Shown here piece by piece: positions 43,601 to 51,658 of a stretch of DNA of 64,000 nucleotides. The stretch lies in the NCBI RefSeq assembly GCF_030718085.1, contig NZ_JAVAJF010000001.1:1426001-1490000 (forward strand), read 5' to 3'. The first letter of the stretch is position 1, and each line of letters begins with the position of its first letter. The stretch comes from Marinobacter sp. MDS2. GTDB lineage: Bacteria > Pseudomonadota > Gammaproteobacteria > Pseudomonadales > Oleiphilaceae. Under the pieces are notes generated by a model. The model was not told where the DNA came from and did not search any database. It was given only the letters and a program-made list of their open reading frames with translations. The translations under genes and the position numbers were made by a program.

Positions 43601-43717
43601 ACCTTGTTCACTGTGTTCGTGCTGCCAGCGTTCTACATCCTGCTGGCCCGTGATCATCACGGCGAGGCCGGTGACGAATACAAGAATGAAAAAGAGGTCG
43701 CCAAGAGCACTAGCTGA
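40637..43717 (+). CDS. RND efflux permease (second system)
   Basis: 1026 aa HAE-1 family drug/proton antiporter, 12 TM helices and two porter loops. The N-terminus is FTDIFVHRPVLATVVSLLI. The TM4 relay is canonical, AIGLVVDDAIIMVENVHRHIE near residue 400, with both Asp residues. The later Lys of TM10 lies in the VVSKNGILIVEFANQ region. It forms a pump with the adaptor gene just upstream; the outer-membrane partner must be encoded elsewhere. It is closer to MexI/VexB-type than the first pump in this window. Confidence 0.93.
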   Translation: MRFTDIFVHRPVLATVVSLLILLVGARAAMEMEIRQYPKLESTTVTVTTSYPGASSDLIKGFITTPLQQAIAEASGIDYLTSTSSQSVSTIQAKMELNYDANDALAEIQAKVASQRNVLPAEAQDPVITSTTGDSTALMYIAFYSTELDVPQITDYLTRVVQPKLQALPGVGKAQLLGRTFALRVWLDPERLAAVDLTPTEVAAKLRANNYQAAVGKTRGKYTEISLTSDTDIADPDAFRNLVVKQSNGTLIRLQDIARVELGSQTYDKIALYKGQPATYVAIEIAPGANPLTVADLVKTELPDIESQLPSGMGVRLAYDASDFIEDSINEVVRTLIEAMIIVLVVVFLCLGSIRASVVPSVAVPLSLIGGAFIMLMFGFTLNLLTLLSMVLAIGLVVDDAIIMVENVHRHIEQGESRFEAAINGAREMATPIIAMTTTLVAVYVPIGFMGGLVGSLFTEFAFTLAGTVVISGIVALTLSPMLSAKVLKPHGEPGKFEQLVEKFFNGIANGYKAALSSLMETKSVVVFFALVVLGSIYFMQMMSQSELAPTEDQGILFHQGLGPETSTLDYLLEHGQEVQERMTELPGYKEDFMIIGITSPNAVFGGFKMAPWSEREVSQFEVQPKLDAELKKVTGLQTAVFPLPSLPGSGGGLPFQFVISTGGTYEQLDQVADEILGKAMQSGNFMFLKKSINFDKPVTKIHIDRDRVADLGLSMQEVGQSLSSMLSGGYINRFNMEGRSYQVIPQVDDQFRPSKESLDDYYIRTGSGELVPLSSVASFTEEVEPSNRTQFNQQNSLTLEGVVMPGVAAGTAMEFIEKTAEEVFPQGFSFDYTGASRQLANQGSALVVTFFLSLLVIYLVLAAQFESWRDPIIILVSVPMSVAGAMVFIVLGFATMNIYTQVGLITLIGVVSKNGILIVEFANQLQKERGLNKVDAVVEAAAIRLRPIIMTSLALIFAMVPLLIAVGPGAESRFAIGLTISAGLGIGTLFTVFVLPAFYILLARDHHGEAGDEYKNEKEVAKSTS

Positions 43718-43721
43718 CCGG

Positions 43722-43767
43722 ATATTTGGCCGCCACCCAAGCTGATTGCTTCGGGTGGCGGCCAAAC
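43722..43767. terminator. Long hairpin after the second RND operon
   Basis: TTTGGCCGCCACCC pairs with GGGTGGCGGCCAAA around a 13-14 base loop, directly after the RND stop. It has no T-run, so termination is not certain. Confidence 0.6.
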
Positions 43768-43872
43768 GCCTTCCCCCGCAACAATTCCCCGAACCGGCTC
43801 AATAAGGTAGTCTGGCGCTTTACCGGCTTAATTGACCGTTCACCCCAAACCACCAACAGGGCCGCCAGCACT

Positions 43873-44184
43873 TTGACACTCGGAACCCTCTTCTGGCTTT
43901 TCACCGCAGGTTTCGCAGCCTGGTATTGGTGGCAAGCCAAAGCCATCAAAGACTTTGTACTCGATGCCGCGCGCCGCTACTGCAAAACCATGGACGTTAT
44001 GCTGCTGGACGACGCCGTGTTTCTCAGAGGTCTCTGGTTCAAGCGTGATGACACTGGCAGCGTTCGGGTCTGGCGCCGGTTTCTGTTTGACTTCACCACC
44101 ACCGGTGAAGAACGCTACACCGGCCGGATCATCATGCTCGGTCGCAAGATCATCCAGATGGAGCTAGAACCCCACAAGTTCTGA
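43873..44184 (+). CDS. DUF3301 membrane-anchored protein
   Basis: 103 aa. One N-terminal TM helix (FWLFTAGFAAWYWWQAK) followed by the DUF3301 pattern: AARRYCKTMDVMLLDDAVFLRGLWFKRDDTG, RRFLFDFTTTGEERYTGRIIMLG. Function unknown; common in marine Gammaproteobacteria. An in-frame upstream extension to 43726 begins inside the hairpin and is not family-like, so a TTG at 43873 is chosen. The start is uncertain. Confidence 0.65.
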   Translation: MTLGTLFWLFTAGFAAWYWWQAKAIKDFVLDAARRYCKTMDVMLLDDAVFLRGLWFKRDDTGSVRVWRRFLFDFTTTGEERYTGRIIMLGRKIIQMELEPHKF

Positions 44185-44198
44185 TACCTGCAACATAA

Positions 44199-44226
44199 AT
44201 GTCACATTTCTGTAGCATCCTGTCTC
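44199..44226 (+). promoter_or_regulatory. Pho-box-like direct repeats
   Basis: TGTCAC (44200), TGTAGC (44211) and TGTCTC (44221) recur at 11 and 10 bp, the pitch of PhoB-binding repeats, 32-58 bp before a gene for a phosphate-binding-like protein. The match is weaker than the Pho box at 33141-33158. Confidence 0.45.
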
Positions 44227-44257
44227 TATAGCAACTGTTCTTCAGGGATGTTCTTAA

Positions 44258-45574
44258 ATGGCTGTTTCTAATCGAATTCCTTTCCTCCTTTTTCTGATCT
44301 GTTCAGTGCTCGCGTTCCCCGCACTGGTATCTGCCCATGAACTTGAAATTCATGGTTCCAATACCGTCGGTGCTTCTCTGGCTCCCTCACTCGTTGAAGG
44401 TTATCTGGAGCAGCTGGGCGACGATCAGGTGTTCCGCCAACCGGTATCCCGCGAAAACGAGCAGATTCTGGTTACCCGTCAACACGGCAAAAAACTGTCG
44501 GTATTGGTTGCCGCCCACGGCTCCAGCACGGGCTTTCGCACGCTGGCAAATGGTCAGGCCGACATTTGGGCATCTTCCCGGCCGGCACGCCCCGGCGAAG
44601 TGGCACAGGTCAGCGACACCGCAGACCTCACAGGACTTGCCAGTGAACACGTGATCGCCATCGACGGCCTTGCCATTCTGGTTCATCAATCAAACCCGAT
44701 CAGCCAGATGAGCATCGAAACACTCCGAAAAGTGTTCAGTGGCGAAATCCGAAACTGGTCAGAACTGGGCGGCCGCGACAATCCCATTCGCCTGTACGCA
44801 CGAGACGAGCGATCGGGCACCTGGGACACCTTCAAAACATTGGTGCTCAACAAATCCGCGCCCTTACACGCCTCTGCACTGCGCTACGAATCCAACGACC
44901 TGTTGTCGGACGACGTATCCCGAGATCCCTACAGCATTGGTTTTACCGGACTGGCGTCGGTCCGCAACAGCAAACTGCTCGCCATTTCTGAAGGTAACGC
45001 CCCGGCTTTGAAACCCAACCAACTCACCGTTGCCAGCGAGGACTACCCGTTGTCCCGGCGACTGTTCATGTACACCCTGGGCGAGCAAACACCAGAGCTG
45101 GCCAAGGGATTGATCGAATATGCGCTGAGCTCGGAAGGTCAGGCTCGGGTGGCCAGTTCCGGATTCGTATCCCAGAACCCGATCGCCGTAAAACCCGAGC
45201 TTGACACTTCAGTGCCCGAAAGCTTCAAGCGCCTGACTCGCAGTTACCAGCGTTTGACCGTCAACTTCCGGTTTTCGGAGGGCCGCACCAAACTGGACAA
45301 CAAAGCGCACCGCGACCTGCTGCGGGTGAAACACTTTCTCCAGCAACACAATCGCTCTGCCGACGACCTGCTGCTCATCGGCTTTGCCGATGCCCAGAGC
45401 GATGAGCTGCGCGCACAGATGATCTCCGAACTGAGGGCGTTATCGGTTCGACGCGCTTTGAACCATGTAGGCGTTCGATATGTTTCCTACACCGGCTATG
45501 GCGATTACATGCCCGTTGGCGGTTCGGGCAACCAACGCAATGGGCGTGTGGAAGTGTGGATAAAGTCCCGGTAG
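44258..45574 (+). CDS. PstS-like periplasmic binding domain fused to OmpA domain
   Basis: 438 aa. Signal peptide (ending LVSA). A PBP_like_2/PstS-type binding domain (residues about 27-300) begins EIHGSNTVGASLAPSLVEGY and contains QADIWASSRPA, FSGEIRNWSELGG and ARDERSGTWDTF, the phosphate-contact regions of the family. A C-terminal OmpA peptidoglycan-binding domain (about 330-438) follows: VNFRFSEGRTKLDN, LIGFADAQSDE and GSGNQRNGRVEVWIKS. It should hold phosphate or another oxyanion near the cell wall. No pst transporter genes are adjacent. Confidence 0.87.
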   Translation: MAVSNRIPFLLFLICSVLAFPALVSAHELEIHGSNTVGASLAPSLVEGYLEQLGDDQVFRQPVSRENEQILVTRQHGKKLSVLVAAHGSSTGFRTLANGQADIWASSRPARPGEVAQVSDTADLTGLASEHVIAIDGLAILVHQSNPISQMSIETLRKVFSGEIRNWSELGGRDNPIRLYARDERSGTWDTFKTLVLNKSAPLHASALRYESNDLLSDDVSRDPYSIGFTGLASVRNSKLLAISEGNAPALKPNQLTVASEDYPLSRRLFMYTLGEQTPELAKGLIEYALSSEGQARVASSGFVSQNPIAVKPELDTSVPESFKRLTRSYQRLTVNFRFSEGRTKLDNKAHRDLLRVKHFLQQHNRSADDLLLIGFADAQSDELRAQMISELRALSVRRALNHVGVRYVSYTGYGDYMPVGGSGNQRNGRVEVWIKSR

Positions 45575-45683
45575 CGAATACCTTCCCAGCAGCGTAGCGG
45601 GAAATCCCTACGCTCAGGCCGAACACAGGCTCGCACAGCGGGCCTATACTGCCATTGTCACCACCAACCAATAGACAGGGACA

Positions 45684-46979
45684 ATGGACATAAAAAGCGA
45701 TCACCGTTACGCGATAAACCTGAACGTTCGAGGCATTCAACCCTCCGCAACGCTTCGTATTAACGAGCAGAGCAACCAGCTGCGCGCTGAAGGCAAAGAC
45801 ATCATCAAACTGGGTCTGGGGCAGTCGCCGTTTCCGGTGCCAGAGCGAGTGGTTGAAGCACTGAAAGAACACGCCCACGAGAAAGACTACCTTCCGGTGA
45901 AGGGCCTTAAAGGTCTGCGTGAAGCCATCTCCGGCTACATCAATCGCAATGAGCGCATGCGCTCCAGCTGGGAAGACGTACTGATCGGCCCCGGCTCCAA
46001 GGAACTGCTGTTCATTCTCCAGCTCGCTTACTACGGCGATTTGCTGATCCCGCGCCCGAGCTGGGTGTCTTATGCACCTCAGGCCCGTATCATCGGCCGC
46101 TCGGTTCATTGGCTGCCAACCCATGCCGAAAACAACTGGCAACTGACCGCCGAAGAGCTGGATATTATCTGCCGGGACGACCCGTCACGGCCGCGCATCC
46201 TGATTCTGAACTACCCGTCCAATCCGACCGGTTGCACCTACACCGATGACCAGTTGCTGGCCATCGCCAACGTGGCGCGCAAGTACAACCTGATTCTGCT
46301 CTCGGATGAAATCTACGGCGAAGTGCACTTCGAAGGCCGGCATAAGTCCATTGCCCGCTACTACCCGGAAGGCACCATTATCAGCACCGGCATGAGCAAA
46401 TGGCTGGGTGCCGGTGGCTGGCGCCTGGGCACCTTCATCTTCCCGCCCGAACTGCGTCCGTTGCAGGAAGCCATGGCGATCATTGCCAGCGAGACCTTCA
46501 CCTCAACGGCGGCGCCTATCCAGTATGCCGCCATCACAGCCTTCAACGGCGGTGAAGACATCAACACCTATCTGAATGACTCACGGCGGGTACTCAAAGT
46601 GGTGGGTGAATACGTTCACCGTCGCCTGAGTGACATGGGTGCGGTCGTGCGCAAGCCGGAGGGTGCGTTCTACGTCTTCCCGGAATTCTCGAGCTTTAGC
46701 GAACGCTTGGCCAATCGGGACATCAAAACCTCGCAGGCGTTCTGTTCCGCGCTGCTGGAACACACCGGCGTAGCCATCCTGCCGGCCAGTGACTTCGGTT
46801 TTGTGCCGGATCACATGGGTGCTCGTCTGGCGTTTGTCGATTTTGACGGTGCACAGGCACTGGCGTTGGCCGCTGGCGATTACGCCGGTCAGGAACTGGC
46901 GGATGACTTTGTTCATCAGGCGTGTCCGCGCATTGTGCTGGCCATGGACCAGATGGAGAAGTGGCTGAACAGCCTGTAA
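45684..46979 (+). CDS. PLP-dependent aminotransferase, class I/II
   Basis: 431 aa fold-type I aminotransferase. Substrate and cofactor motifs: GQSPFPVPERVVEAL, LIGPGSKELLFIL, NYPSNPTGCTYTDDQL (Asn for PLP), LLSDEIYGEVHF and the Schiff-base Lys in STGMSKWLGAGGWRLG. The branch is the aspartate/aromatic aminotransferase-like superfamily; the substrate is not defined. Single gene, 50 bp upstream of the inositol monophosphatase gene. Confidence 0.87.
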   Translation: MDIKSDHRYAINLNVRGIQPSATLRINEQSNQLRAEGKDIIKLGLGQSPFPVPERVVEALKEHAHEKDYLPVKGLKGLREAISGYINRNERMRSSWEDVLIGPGSKELLFILQLAYYGDLLIPRPSWVSYAPQARIIGRSVHWLPTHAENNWQLTAEELDIICRDDPSRPRILILNYPSNPTGCTYTDDQLLAIANVARKYNLILLSDEIYGEVHFEGRHKSIARYYPEGTIISTGMSKWLGAGGWRLGTFIFPPELRPLQEAMAIIASETFTSTAAPIQYAAITAFNGGEDINTYLNDSRRVLKVVGEYVHRRLSDMGAVVRKPEGAFYVFPEFSSFSERLANRDIKTSQAFCSALLEHTGVAILPASDFGFVPDHMGARLAFVDFDGAQALALAAGDYAGQELADDFVHQACPRIVLAMDQMEKWLNSL

Positions 46980-47000
46980 CACTCCGGCATGTTAGACTGG

Positions 47001-47028
47001 CACCCTCACTTATTCATCACGAGGGTGC
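47001..47028. promoter_or_regulatory. Hairpin covering the ribosome-binding site of the IMPase gene
   Basis: CACCCTC (47001-47007) pairs perfectly with GAGGGTG (47021-47027) just before the ATG at 47030; the 3' arm contains the Shine-Dalgarno sequence. It could limit translation or act as a thermosensor (inference). Confidence 0.5.
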
Positions 47029-47029
47029 C

Positions 47030-47854
47030 ATGTCTGATTCGCTGTCTCTGCACGACATAACCGATTTCGCCGAAGCACTGGCCAAAGAGGCTGGAGAGCT
47101 GGTCCGCCGAGAACGGGAAGAAAGCACTCTCCGCACCGATTACAAAGACCAGACCGAACTGGTCACCCACGCCGACGTTCTGGCTGATGAGTTCATCACC
47201 AACGCCATTCGCGAACGCTTCCCCAACCACCGCATCTTGTCGGAAGAAACCATGCCGGACCTGACTCAGGCCGAGCATCTGGATACCCCGCTGTGGATCA
47301 TCGACCCCATCGACGGCACCGTGAACTACGCTTACGGGCACCCGCAGGTAGCCGTGTCCATTGCTTACGCCGAACGCGGGCAGGTGCAAGTGGGCGTGGT
47401 GCATGCGCCCTTCCCCGGTGAAACCTTCCGGGCCACCAAAGGCGAAGGCGCCACATTAAACGGTAAGCCCATCCAGCACAGCGGCGCCACGTCACCAAGG
47501 CAGTCCCTGTTCGCCACCGGCTTTCCGTACACCAAAGACCATCTGGAACCTCTGATCAAACGGCTGGATGCCATGATTCACCAGTGTCGCGACCTGCGCC
47601 GAATTGGCTCTGCCGCACTGGATATTTGCTGGGTGGCCTGCGGCCGGCTGGATATTTACTACGAAAACGTCAGCCCGTGGGATTTCGCGGCGGCGCGCCT
47701 GATCGCCTGGGAAGCGGGCGCAACCGTAGGCCATTTCGGCGAGGTACCGGCAGACTACCCGGCCGATCTCTGGGGCCGGGACATTCTCATCTCGGCACCC
47801 GAGGTGTGGCAGCCGGTACGGTCAATTCTTCGCACCGCCTCCGGCTACGAGTAA
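47030..47854 (+). CDS. Inositol monophosphatase family protein
   Basis: 274 aa Mg2+-dependent sugar phosphatase. Metal and substrate motifs: ILSEETMP (Glu), WIIDPIDGTVNYAYGHP (DPIDGT), GSAALDICWVACGRLDIYYE and WDFAAARLIAWEAGATVG (WD). It may act on inositol phosphates, fructose bisphosphate or related substrates; not the SuhB length or context. The longer frame from 46922 overlaps the aminotransferase gene; the ATG at 47030 with GAGGGTG is chosen. Confidence 0.88.
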   Translation: MSDSLSLHDITDFAEALAKEAGELVRREREESTLRTDYKDQTELVTHADVLADEFITNAIRERFPNHRILSEETMPDLTQAEHLDTPLWIIDPIDGTVNYAYGHPQVAVSIAYAERGQVQVGVVHAPFPGETFRATKGEGATLNGKPIQHSGATSPRQSLFATGFPYTKDHLEPLIKRLDAMIHQCRDLRRIGSAALDICWVACGRLDIYYENVSPWDFAAARLIAWEAGATVGHFGEVPADYPADLWGRDILISAPEVWQPVRSILRTASGYE

Positions 47855-47866
47855 GCCGGGGCGGGA

Positions 47867-48454
47867 TCAGCCCCAGATAGACTCAGCGACCAAGGCCCAG
47901 GCTTCGTCGAAGTCTGCGCTGGGAAGTCGGGAGAACGACGAACGCACAAAGCGTTGAATGCGCCCTTCCAGAAACACCATCACAAAATCAGCGCCGCGGG
48001 CCGCACTGGTGCGCGGGCGCAAGCCCTGCCGGATTTCCCCTTCCTTCAGCGACTGGCGCAACTGGGTTTCCAGCCGCTCAAAAAACTGGGACGCGCGCTT
48101 GCGCAGTGACTCGTCTTCGCCCATCAAAGCATCGCCGGTCAGCACACAACACAGGCCCGGGTTCCGTTCCGAGAACACCAGCACCAGATGCACAATCTGC
48201 TGCAGGCGCACACGCACATCGTCCTGCTCCTGCAGGACCACCTGACAACGGGAAAACACCGCGTCTTCCGCAAACTCGATCAAGGCCTCGAACATCTTCC
48301 GTTTGCTGGGAAAATGCCGGTACAAGGCCGCCTCGGTCACGCCGACGGATTTCGCCAAGCCGGCTGTGGTAATGCGGGCACCCGGATCTTTTTGCAGCAA
48401 TTCAACAAGAGCCTGCAGGATGGTCTCCCGCCGGCTGGGTTTTGGTTTGGTCAT
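47867..48454 (-). CDS. slmA: Nucleoid occlusion factor SlmA
   Basis: 195 aa TetR-family DNA-binding protein. The HTH is RITTAGLAKSVGVTEAALYRHFPSKRKMFEALIEF, which closely matches SlmA. SlmA binds chromosomal SBS sites and blocks FtsZ ring assembly over unsegregated DNA, rather than regulating a neighbouring gene. Here it lies downstream of thiG, not in the dut/coaBC/pyrE region of E. coli, so the call rests on sequence. Confidence 0.85.
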   Translation of the reverse strand: MTKPKPSRRETILQALVELLQKDPGARITTAGLAKSVGVTEAALYRHFPSKRKMFEALIEFAEDAVFSRCQVVLQEQDDVRVRLQQIVHLVLVFSERNPGLCCVLTGDALMGEDESLRKRASQFFERLETQLRQSLKEGEIRQGLRPRTSAARGADFVMVFLEGRIQRFVRSSFSRLPSADFDEAWALVAESIWG

Positions 48455-48498
48455 ATCGGGATTACAGCGCTCTGGAAATCTGTTTTTAATTTTATACG

Positions 48499-48521
48499 CC
48501 CTCTCCTCGAACGGGAGAGGG
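48499..48521. terminator. Hairpin between thiG and slmA
   Basis: CCCTCTCC pairs with GGAGAGGG around a short loop, about 17 bp after the thiG stop. No T-run follows; on the minus strand it precedes TATAAAATT, a possible -10 region for slmA. Confidence 0.5.
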
Positions 48522-48537
48522 TCGTGAAAGACAAGGC

Positions 48538-49347
48538 TTAGAAGAAAGTGCCGTCAATCGGTGACGACGCACTGGCGTACAGCTTCTTCGGCATACGGCC
48601 TGCCAGATACGCCTCGCGGCCGGATTCGATGGCCAAACGCATGGCGTTTGCCATTCTGATCGGATCTTTGGCCTGGGCGATGGCGGTGTTCATCAACACA
48701 CCGTCACAACCCAGCTCCATCGCGATGGTGGCATCCGAAGCCGTTCCGACACCGGCATCAACCAGTACCGGCACCTTGGCGTTTTCCACAATCAAACGAA
48801 TGTTGTAGCGATTCTGAATGCCCAACCCGGAGCCAATCGGCGCACCCAGCGGCATGATAGCCACACAGCCCATTTCCTCCAGACGCATCGCCAGCAGCGG
48901 GTCATCCGAGCAATACACCATCACCTTGAAGCCGTCTTTGATCAGCTCTTCGGCGGCGGCCAGGGTTTCCGGCATGTTCGGGTACAGGGTTTTGTGCTCA
49001 CCCAGGACTTCCAGCTTCACCAGATCGCGGCCATCGAGCAGTTCACGGGCCAGCTTGCAGGTGCGCACGGCGTCTTTCGCGGTGTAGCAACCGGCGGTGT
49101 TCGGCAAAATGGTGTAGCTGTCTGGCGAAATCACATCCAGCAGATTCGGCTCATCCGGATTCTGCCCGAGATTGGTACGACGCACGGCCACCGTCACAAT
49201 CTCTGCCCCACTGGTCTCAATGGCGTGACCAGTTTCCATCAGGTCGTTGTACTTTCCTGTCCCCACCAATAGACGGGACTGGTATACCTTGCCTGCAATT
49301 TCCAGAGGCTTATCTTCGGGGAGCTGGATTTCCGGTGTATCTGTCAT
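48538..49347 (-). CDS. thiG: Thiazole synthase ThiG
   Basis: 269 aa TIM-barrel enzyme that joins deoxyxylulose phosphate, dehydroglycine and the ThiS thiocarboxylate into the thiazole moiety of thiamin. [30 protein letters not shown], the phosphate-binding [13 protein letters not shown] and [26 protein letters not shown] are typical, as is the catalytic Lys region of LVKLEVLGE. It follows thiS by 81 bp. No TPP riboswitch was recognised in the gap. Confidence 0.95.
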   Translation of the reverse strand: MTDTPEIQLPEDKPLEIAGKVYQSRLLVGTGKYNDLMETGHAIETSGAEIVTVAVRRTNLGQNPDEPNLLDVISPDSYTILPNTAGCYTAKDAVRTCKLARELLDGRDLVKLEVLGEHKTLYPNMPETLAAAEELIKDGFKVMVYCSDDPLLAMRLEEMGCVAIMPLGAPIGSGLGIQNRYNIRLIVENAKVPVLVDAGVGTASDATIAMELGCDGVLMNTAIAQAKDPIRMANAMRLAIESGREAYLAGRMPKKLYASASSPIDGTFF

Positions 49348-49428
49348 AACCTACCTGAGTTGTATGAAAAAAGAAGGGGCGTTCACGGTTCGTGAACCTG
49401 GCGGGGGCTGACCACATTGGTGGTGGAA

Positions 49429-49629
49429 TCAACCACCACCAATGGCATGCACAAGCTCTACCCGATCGTTTTCAGTGAGGGCAAATTCCGCATGCTTGCT
49501 ACGAGGCACGATGTCCTCGTTCACCTCAACTGCGACCCGTTTTCCGGTCAGCGCAAGGTGTTCAATCAAAGCCGAAATGGTCACTCCGCTGGGGAGCTCC
49601 ATCACTTCTCCATTAACCTGAACCTGCAT
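49429..49629 (-). CDS. thiS: Sulfur carrier protein ThiS
   Basis: 66 aa from the ATG at 49629; the longer frame overlaps the DUF423 gene and is rejected. Ubiquitin-like beta-grasp carrier: MQVQVNGEVMELPSGVTISALIEHLAL, VAVEVNEDIVPRS, then the C-terminal Gly tail VHAIGGG whose last Gly is adenylated and loaded with sulfur. It feeds thiG just downstream. Confidence 0.9.
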   Translation of the reverse strand: MQVQVNGEVMELPSGVTISALIEHLALTGKRVAVEVNEDIVPRSKHAEFALTENDRVELVHAIGGG

Positions 49630-49646
49630 AGCTCTGCTCGTCTCCA

Positions 49647-50045
49647 TCATCGTTTCAACGCTGCTGCAGCCAGCAGCGCCCAACCAATCATCAGGCACAC
49701 CCCGCCCATCGGAGTGACCGGCCCCAGCCAATGGGCACCGGTCAGCACCAACAGGTACAGGCTGCCGCTAAACAGAAAAATGCCTGCCAACCAAAAACCA
49801 CAGGCAATGGTCAGCAAGCGGTGATTCAGGCGTAGCGCGGGCATCAAACTCGCAACCACTAACGCCAACGCGTGGTACATCTGATAACTGACGGCGGTCT
49901 GGAACACTTCCAACCCACGCTCGCTGACAACATGGCGCAGGCCATGAGCACCAAACGCACCCGCCATCACCGCCAACAAGCCTGCAAAGGCACCGGCCAC
50001 CAAGGCCCAGCGCAACACAATGGTTTTAGGGCTAACTGCAATCAC
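49647..50045 (-). CDS. DUF423 membrane protein
   Basis: 132 aa with four TM helices and the DUF423 pattern (AVMAGAFGAHGLRHVVSERGLEVFQTAVSYQMYHALALV, GFWLAGIFLFSGSLYLLVLTG). Function unknown; widely conserved. GTG start at 50045, inside the end of apaH (14-nt overlap), so it is in the lptD-surA-pdxA-rsmA-apaH transcript. Confidence 0.87.
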   Translation of the reverse strand: MIAVSPKTIVLRWALVAGAFAGLLAVMAGAFGAHGLRHVVSERGLEVFQTAVSYQMYHALALVVASLMPALRLNHRLLTIACGFWLAGIFLFSGSLYLLVLTGAHWLGPVTPMGGVCLMIGWALLAAAALKR

Positions 50046-50835
50046 AGTGCACTTTCTCCCCGGTATTGAGGTTCATCAGCGTCAGGGCTCCGCCCCACAC
50101 ACAACCGGTATCCAGCCCGATAAAGCGGTCACTACCAGTATCGCCTTCAATGGCCGCCCAGTGGCCGAAGATCACCTGCACATCATCCTGCCGAGGGTAG
50201 CTGAACCAGGGCGCGTACCCTTCCGGTGCGGTGTCCGCCGATTCTTTCGCCGTTAGCTCCAGGCTACCGTCCTGCGCAATAAAACGCATACGGGTGAAGT
50301 AGTTAGTAATCACTCGCCAACGGTCCATGCCAGAGAGGGTATCACACCAGCGCTCGGGCTTATTGCCATACATTTGGCTGAAGTACTCGCCGGCATCACT
50401 GCCCTGAATAACCGCTTCCACTTCACGGGCATAGGCCACCGCCTGTTCAACACCCCAAATATGGGGCAAGCCGGCGTGAGTCATGACCAGGTTTCGGTCG
50501 GCATCGTGAACACACAAAGGCTGTTGTCTGAGCCACTGCACCAAGCGATCACAAGCCGGCGCATCCAGAATGTCGTGCAGCGTGTCTTTTTTCTTCGGGC
50601 TATGGCCACCCAAAGCCACCGCCAGCAGATGCAGGTCGTGGTTGCCCAGCACCACCTTGGTGGCATCACCCAAACCTTCGAGGTATCGCAAAGTGGCCAG
50701 CGAGGAAGGCCCGCGATTGATCAAATCCCCGGCTACCCACAGCCGGTCCCGCGAGGGCGAGAAATCGACCGTGGCCAACACATCCCGCAATCGCTCATAG
50801 CAACCCTGAATATCGCCAATGGCGTAGTCAGTCAT
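50032..50835 (-). CDS. apaH: Symmetrical bis(5'-nucleosyl)-tetraphosphatase ApaH
   Basis: 267 aa PPP-superfamily metallophosphatase that cleaves Ap4A to two ADP. The signature metal motifs are present: [59 protein letters not shown] and FGHWAA. It overlaps the end of rsmA by 8 nt. The apaG gene that usually lies between them is absent. Confidence 0.95.
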   Translation of the reverse strand: MTDYAIGDIQGCYERLRDVLATVDFSPSRDRLWVAGDLINRGPSSLATLRYLEGLGDATKVVLGNHDLHLLAVALGGHSPKKKDTLHDILDAPACDRLVQWLRQQPLCVHDADRNLVMTHAGLPHIWGVEQAVAYAREVEAVIQGSDAGEYFSQMYGNKPERWCDTLSGMDRWRVITNYFTRMRFIAQDGSLELTAKESADTAPEGYAPWFSYPRQDDVQVIFGHWAAIEGDTGSDRFIGLDTGCVWGGALTLMNLNTGEKVHCDCS

Positions 50836-51658
50836 TACTTACCTCTTCTGAATTGCCGTTCGACGATTTCGAATCCGCCAGCAGGTCAGCAATACGCACG
50901 TAATCGGCCAGGCTCAGGTTCTCCGGGCGCAAGCCGTCGTTGATATCCAGCGACTGCAATTGCTCGACCGTTACCATCGCCCCCAGCGCCTTACGCAGGG
51001 TTTTACGGCGGGCATTGAACGCCGTGCGAACCACCGACTGAAGGGTTTTCAAATCCTTGGCCGGGTGTGGCAGCTCTTTGTGGGGCACCAGCCGAACAAT
51101 CGCGGAATCCACCTTCGGAGCCGGCCGGAAGGCGCCCGGCCCCACTTCAAACAACGGCTGCACTTTGCAGAAATACTGGGCCATGATGCCCAAGCGGCCG
51201 TAGTTGTTGTCACCCGGCACCGCGGCCAGGCGCTGCACCACTTCTTTTTGCAGCATGAAGTGCATGTCTTGCACCACGCCGGCCTGAGCCAACAAGTGGA
51301 AAATCAGCGGGGTCGAAATGTTGTATGGCAAGTTACCCACAATACGCAACGGGCGGTCGGTTGCCAGCTGGCCGAAATCAAAGCTGAGCGCGTCAGCTTC
51401 GTGGATCTTGAAATCCGGGTAGTTGAAAAACTTGGTCCGCAGTACCGGAATCAAATCACGGTCGAGCTCAACCACCTGCAAGCGCGGGTTGATCGCCAGA
51501 ATTTCTTCGGTAATCGCACCCAAACCCGGGCCAATCTCAACGATCACGTCTTCGGGCTTCGGGTTGATCGAGCGGACGATCTTTTCGATCACGCCCGGAT
51601 CGTGCAAAAAGTTCTGGCCGAAGCGTTTGCGGGCCTTGTGGCCATGTTGGTTACTCAT
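50828..51658 (-). CDS. rsmA: 16S rRNA dimethyladenosine transferase RsmA (KsgA)
   Basis: 276 aa SAM-dependent rRNA N6-dimethyltransferase acting on the two adjacent adenosines near the 3' end of 16S rRNA. Motifs: [35 protein letters not shown] (SAM), [27 protein letters not shown] (NLPY) and the C-terminal small domain. ATGA coupling with pdxA. Confidence 0.96.
   Translation of the reverse strand: MSNQHGHKARKRFGQNFLHDPGVIEKIVRSINPKPEDVIVEIGPGLGAITEEILAINPRLQVVELDRDLIPVLRTKFFNYPDFKIHEADALSFDFGQLATDRPLRIVGNLPYNISTPLIFHLLAQAGVVQDMHFMLQKEVVQRLAAVPGDNNYGRLGIMAQYFCKVQPLFEVGPGAFRPAPKVDSAIVRLVPHKELPHPAKDLKTLQSVVRTAFNARRKTLRKALGAMVTVEQLQSLDINDGLRPENLSLADYVRIADLLADSKSSNGNSEEVSND

Noticed and set aside
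49348..49428. TPP riboswitch before thiG or in the thiS region
   Set aside because: The short gaps show no THI-box-like conserved core; thiS-thiG are inside a longer transcript.
49630..49731. N-terminal extension of ThiS
   Set aside because: It overlaps the DUF423 gene and adds residues outside the beta-grasp family length.
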